NCBI GenBank assembly: GCA_948794795.1 | Contig: CAQGLR010000033.1 | Location: forward strand, 1-42,897 | Reading direction: 5' to 3' | Length of the DNA: 42,897 bases | DNA from: an uncultured Lachnospiraceae bacterium | GTDB lineage: Bacteria; Bacillota; Clostridia; Lachnospirales; Lachnospiraceae | Part shown: positions 40,779-42,897 of the stretch, piece by piece | Layout: each line of letters starts with the position of its first letter | Numbering within the stretch: the stretch's first letter is position 1 | The notes under the pieces: model-generated | Seen by the model: the letters and a program-made list of their open reading frames with translations, nothing else | What the model was told of the DNA's origin: nothing | Databases searched by the model: none | Position numbers and translations under genes: made by a program

Positions 40779-42473
40779 CTATATCTCAAATTTTTCAATT
40801 AAAGATACCATTGTCTCTACTTGTGCCATCTGTTCCTGGCTTACAGCAGCTGTTTCTTCTGATGTTGCAGAATTATTATCTACTACTGATGAAACCTCTG
40901 CAATATTATTATTTAACTCACGCATATGTTCAACATCTTCATTCAGCATATTGGCTATCTGGTCCATTTTCTGTGTTGCTTCTTTGGCACCTTCCATAAC
41001 TTCCGCCATATTGCCAGCAGTTTCATTAGCAATAAATATACCTTTATCTACAGCCTCTATTGTAGTTTCAATCAGGTTTGTTGTCCTTCCGGCTGCTTTA
41101 GCAGACTCCTCTGCAAGGTTCTTTACCTGTTCTGCAACAACAGCAAAGCCTTTACCTGCTTCACCTGCCCTGGCAGCTTCAATAGCAGCATTTAATGACA
41201 ATAAGTTTGTCTGTGAAGCAATATCTTCAATATCACTAATAATAGTCCTGATTTGTTCAGAACATGTGCTTATCTCACTAATTGCTTCTTTTAACTCATT
41301 CATTTTATCATTACCTGTCTGTAATGTTTCACCAGCTTTTGCTGCTATGCTTACAGATTCACTTGCAGCTATAGCACTATCCTCCATGCTCTCTGCCATT
41401 CCCCTTACAACATTTACCAGCTCTGAAACCTGCACAGCTTGTGCTGTACAGCCTTCTGCCAGGTCCTCCGCTGCACATGAAAGTTGCTCTGAACCTTTAT
41501 CAATATGGTCTGAAACCTCCCGTATAGTCAGGATGGTTTCCTTCATCTTCTCCCCTATGCTTATAAATGAGTCTTTAATCTCTTTAAATTCACCAACATA
41601 TTCCTGTTTTATATTGATATTATAATTACCATTGCTCATTTGTTCAAGAATATCCGATATTTCTTTAACCATGCTGGTAATATTACGTTTCATAAAATTA
41701 ATGGCTGAAACCATAGAACCAACTTCACTATTATCTTCCTGCATATCAAGTGCTGTCCTGAAATTTCCATTTGCCAGTTCACCCATCTGTACAGACACTT
41801 TCTTTACAGGCTCTAGAAGCTCACCTCTTGCAAAACGGATTATTGCCAGAATTTCATAGACTACAAAAATAAATGAACCAATAAAGATAATCTGTATAAA
41901 TATTGTTATTAAGCTAAAAATCTTCCTGTTACTGCTTTTCCTGTCCTGGATTTCCTTAATAACTTCATCTGTATGTGCGCTAATCTCTGATACTGTATTT
42001 TCATACTCCTCACTAAACACATAGGCACATGCCCCTTCTATATCTCCATTTGATGCACTTTCTATTGCTTTCTTCTCTATAGGGACAATCCCCTCTGACA
42101 ATGCTGCAATCTCATCCAGGCCTTTCCATTCATCTTTGGTAATATTAATCTTTTTCAATTCATCTCTTGCTTTTTCCCTGTTTTTGCCTTCATTCAGTTC
42201 TTCCATGTAGTCATCATAATAAACCTGGTTACCCGTAACTGCATATGACTGTACTGAATACGTAAGGCTTTTTGATGCATTACGGTACTGGTTCAATGCA
42301 TTATTAGCCCTTAACTGCTCTGTCTGGGCATTTGATGCAACTAAGTTTACAACTACTGATACTACTAAAAATAACGCCCCGTTTGCCACTGCCATAAGAG
42401 CATTTTTAACATGCTTCCTCATAGCGGCTTCCTGGCCATATTCCTTAGATAATTCCTTTTGTTTACTTGCCAT
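40779..42473 (-). CDS. Methyl-accepting chemotaxis protein 5
   Basis: The 564-residue receptor has TM1 at about 25-46, a helical extracytoplasmic domain rich in charged residues (47-184), TM2 at about 185-209, HAMP near 215-270 (ELLEPVKKVSVQMGELANGN), a second HAMP-like repeat, and the signalling tip QTNLLSLNAAIEAARAG at about 410-440. AAGGAGAAGG precedes the ATG. It heads the apparent operon with Hpt and HD-GYP genes, unusual for a chemoreceptor and suggesting that it feeds a c-di-GMP output as well as, or instead of, motility. This is inference. Confidence 0.94.
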   Translation of the reverse strand: MASKQKELSKEYGQEAAMRKHVKNALMAVANGALFLVVSVVVNLVASNAQTEQLRANNALNQYRNASKSLTYSVQSYAVTGNQVYYDDYMEELNEGKNREKARDELKKINITKDEWKGLDEIAALSEGIVPIEKKAIESASNGDIEGACAYVFSEEYENTVSEISAHTDEVIKEIQDRKSSNRKIFSLITIFIQIIFIGSFIFVVYEILAIIRFARGELLEPVKKVSVQMGELANGNFRTALDMQEDNSEVGSMVSAINFMKRNITSMVKEISDILEQMSNGNYNINIKQEYVGEFKEIKDSFISIGEKMKETILTIREVSDHIDKGSEQLSCAAEDLAEGCTAQAVQVSELVNVVRGMAESMEDSAIAASESVSIAAKAGETLQTGNDKMNELKEAISEISTCSEQIRTIISDIEDIASQTNLLSLNAAIEAARAGEAGKGFAVVAEQVKNLAEESAKAAGRTTNLIETTIEAVDKGIFIANETAGNMAEVMEGAKEATQKMDQIANMLNEDVEHMRELNNNIAEVSSVVDNNSATSEETAAVSQEQMAQVETMVSLIEKFEI

Positions 42474-42536
42474 ACCTTCTCCTTAATCCTTCCTTAACTG
42501 CTATTTTACAGTAACAATAACCCTCCCTTATTTTAT

Positions 42537-42565
42537 AGTATAAAAGTTTTTTTAAGGATAATCAA
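42537..42565 (-). promoter_or_regulatory. Promoter of chemoreceptor 5 operon
   Basis: On the minus strand TTGATT (42565-42560) and TATACT (42542-42537) are 17 bases apart, 64 bases before the start codon. Confidence 0.55.
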
Positions 42566-42575
42566 CCTTTATTTG

Positions 42576-42663
42576 ATTTGAGTTTCCCCATTTTTTTAAT
42601 ACACAGGTATTTTGCCAGAGTAATATAATGTTTGTGTAATCTAAAAAATGGGGAAACTCAAAT
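42576..42663. repeat. 88-bp inverted repeat enclosing a repeat family A end module
   Basis: ATTTGAGTTTCCCCATTTTT (from 42576) and its inverse (ending 42663) match over about 22 bases. The 43-base interior contains TTTGCCAGAGTAATATAATG followed by TTTGTGTAATCT, the inverse of the left end of copy 2a (27755-27786) with one mismatch. It could be a deleted relative of family A with different outer arms. Confidence 0.65.
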
Positions 42664-42761
42664 TATTTAAAATTCCTTTGCCAGCCCTGCATCATCTTCT
42701 ATTGTTAAAATTTATTACAAGTGGTCCGTTTTTTGCTTTATCAAATTTTTGCAAAAGAGAA

Positions 42762-42796
42762 AAGCTATAAGCCCCATTTCATAAGGCTTACAGCTT
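42762..42796 (-). terminator. Terminator of tRNA-Leu
   Basis: On the minus strand AAGCTGTAAGCC pairs with GGCTTATAGCTT and is followed by TTCTCTTTT. It lies 12 bases after the tRNA 3' end. Confidence 0.7.
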
Positions 42797-42807
42797 CTTA
42801 ATAAAAA

Positions 42808-42893
42808 TGCCGCAGACCGGAATCGAACCGGTACGGGTATCACTACCCACGGGATTTTAAGTCCCGGGCGTCTGCCAGTTCCGCCACTGCGGC
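42808..42893 (-). tRNA. tRNA-Leu (anticodon UAA)
   Basis: The 86-base gene folds as a class II tRNA. The acceptor arms are GCCGCAG and CTGCGGC with discriminator A. The anticodon stem CGGGA/TCCCG closes the loop CTTAAAA (anticodon TAA). The long variable arm contains GGGTAGTGATACCC, and the T arm carries GGTTCGATTCC. The CCA end is not encoded. It reads UUA leucine codons, frequent in this AT-rich genome. Confidence 0.95.
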
Positions 42894-42897
42894 ATAT

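Noticed and set aside
42808..42893. tRNA gene as an integration site of a mobile element
   Set aside because: No integrase gene and no second copy of the tRNA 3' end is found in the window.
1..42897. Sigma-28 type promoters before the chemoreceptor genes
   Set aside because: I looked for CCGATA-type -10 elements upstream of the chemoreceptor genes and found none. Sigma-A-like elements were seen upstream of cheW (serving receptor 2), receptor 4 and receptor 5; those for receptors 1 and 3 are weak or distant.

Overview
The window is AT-rich DNA from a Gram-positive, anaerobe-type Clostridia genome, most likely a motile, spore-forming gut member of the Lachnospiraceae. The pointers are strong AGGAGG-type ribosome binding sites on almost every gene, five chemoreceptors with a CheW, a minor small acid-soluble spore protein, a bile-salt-hydrolase-type enzyme, a YtrA-type GntR/ABC cassette and a maltodextrin locus of Firmicutes layout. 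The species cannot be fixed from sequence reading alone.

Layout. Positions 1-890 are non-coding and hold a cluster of palindromic repeats. Positions 892-5025 carry chemoreceptor 1, cheW and chemoreceptor 2 on the plus strand. Positions 5235-7385 hold three unrecognised genes: two small soluble proteins and a six-helix membrane protein. Positions 7359-11068 (minus) hold a HAD phosphatase with an AraC regulator, then an ABC-2 exporter with a GntR repressor and a near-textbook palindromic operator. Positions 11219-13898 hold a polytopic chemoreceptor and, divergently, a choloylglycine hydrolase. Positions 13969-17203 hold an alpha-xylosidase (GH31) coupled to a membrane-anchored C39-like protease. 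Positions 17430-20210 hold an orphan membrane anti-sigma-like protein, the surviving 3' end of its sigma factor gene, and an AAA-ATPase/nuclease gene that sits where the sigma 5' part should be. Positions 20224-21626 are a Fur-family regulator plus zinc-type binding protein; then come cysS, a spore protein and a soluble unknown.

Positions 24485-35211 are a carbohydrate region: a NodB/GH57-like barrel protein with a zinc-ribbon partner, a TraX-like membrane protein, a second repeat cluster, malG, malF, malE, an AraC regulator and malQ. Three similar LacI/CcpA-like sites lie at promoters in front of the barrel protein, malE and the AraC gene, suggesting one shared sugar response. No MalK-type ATPase is present, so the importer must borrow one. 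Positions 35369-42473 hold a YoaK-type membrane protein, chemoreceptor 4, greA, a Dabb protein, and an apparent signalling operon (chemoreceptor 5, Hpt protein, HD-GYP response regulator). The window ends with a tRNA-Leu.

The most unusual content is non-coding. A modular palindromic repeat family forms two homologous blocks of about 0.5 kb (361-855 and 27758-28291), which share a 67-bp identical hairpin core. Fragments of it lie at 86, 17270, 38042 and 42611, and an unrelated 167-bp palindrome lies at 27498. The second notable item is the sigma factor gene cut off by the AAA-ATPase gene.
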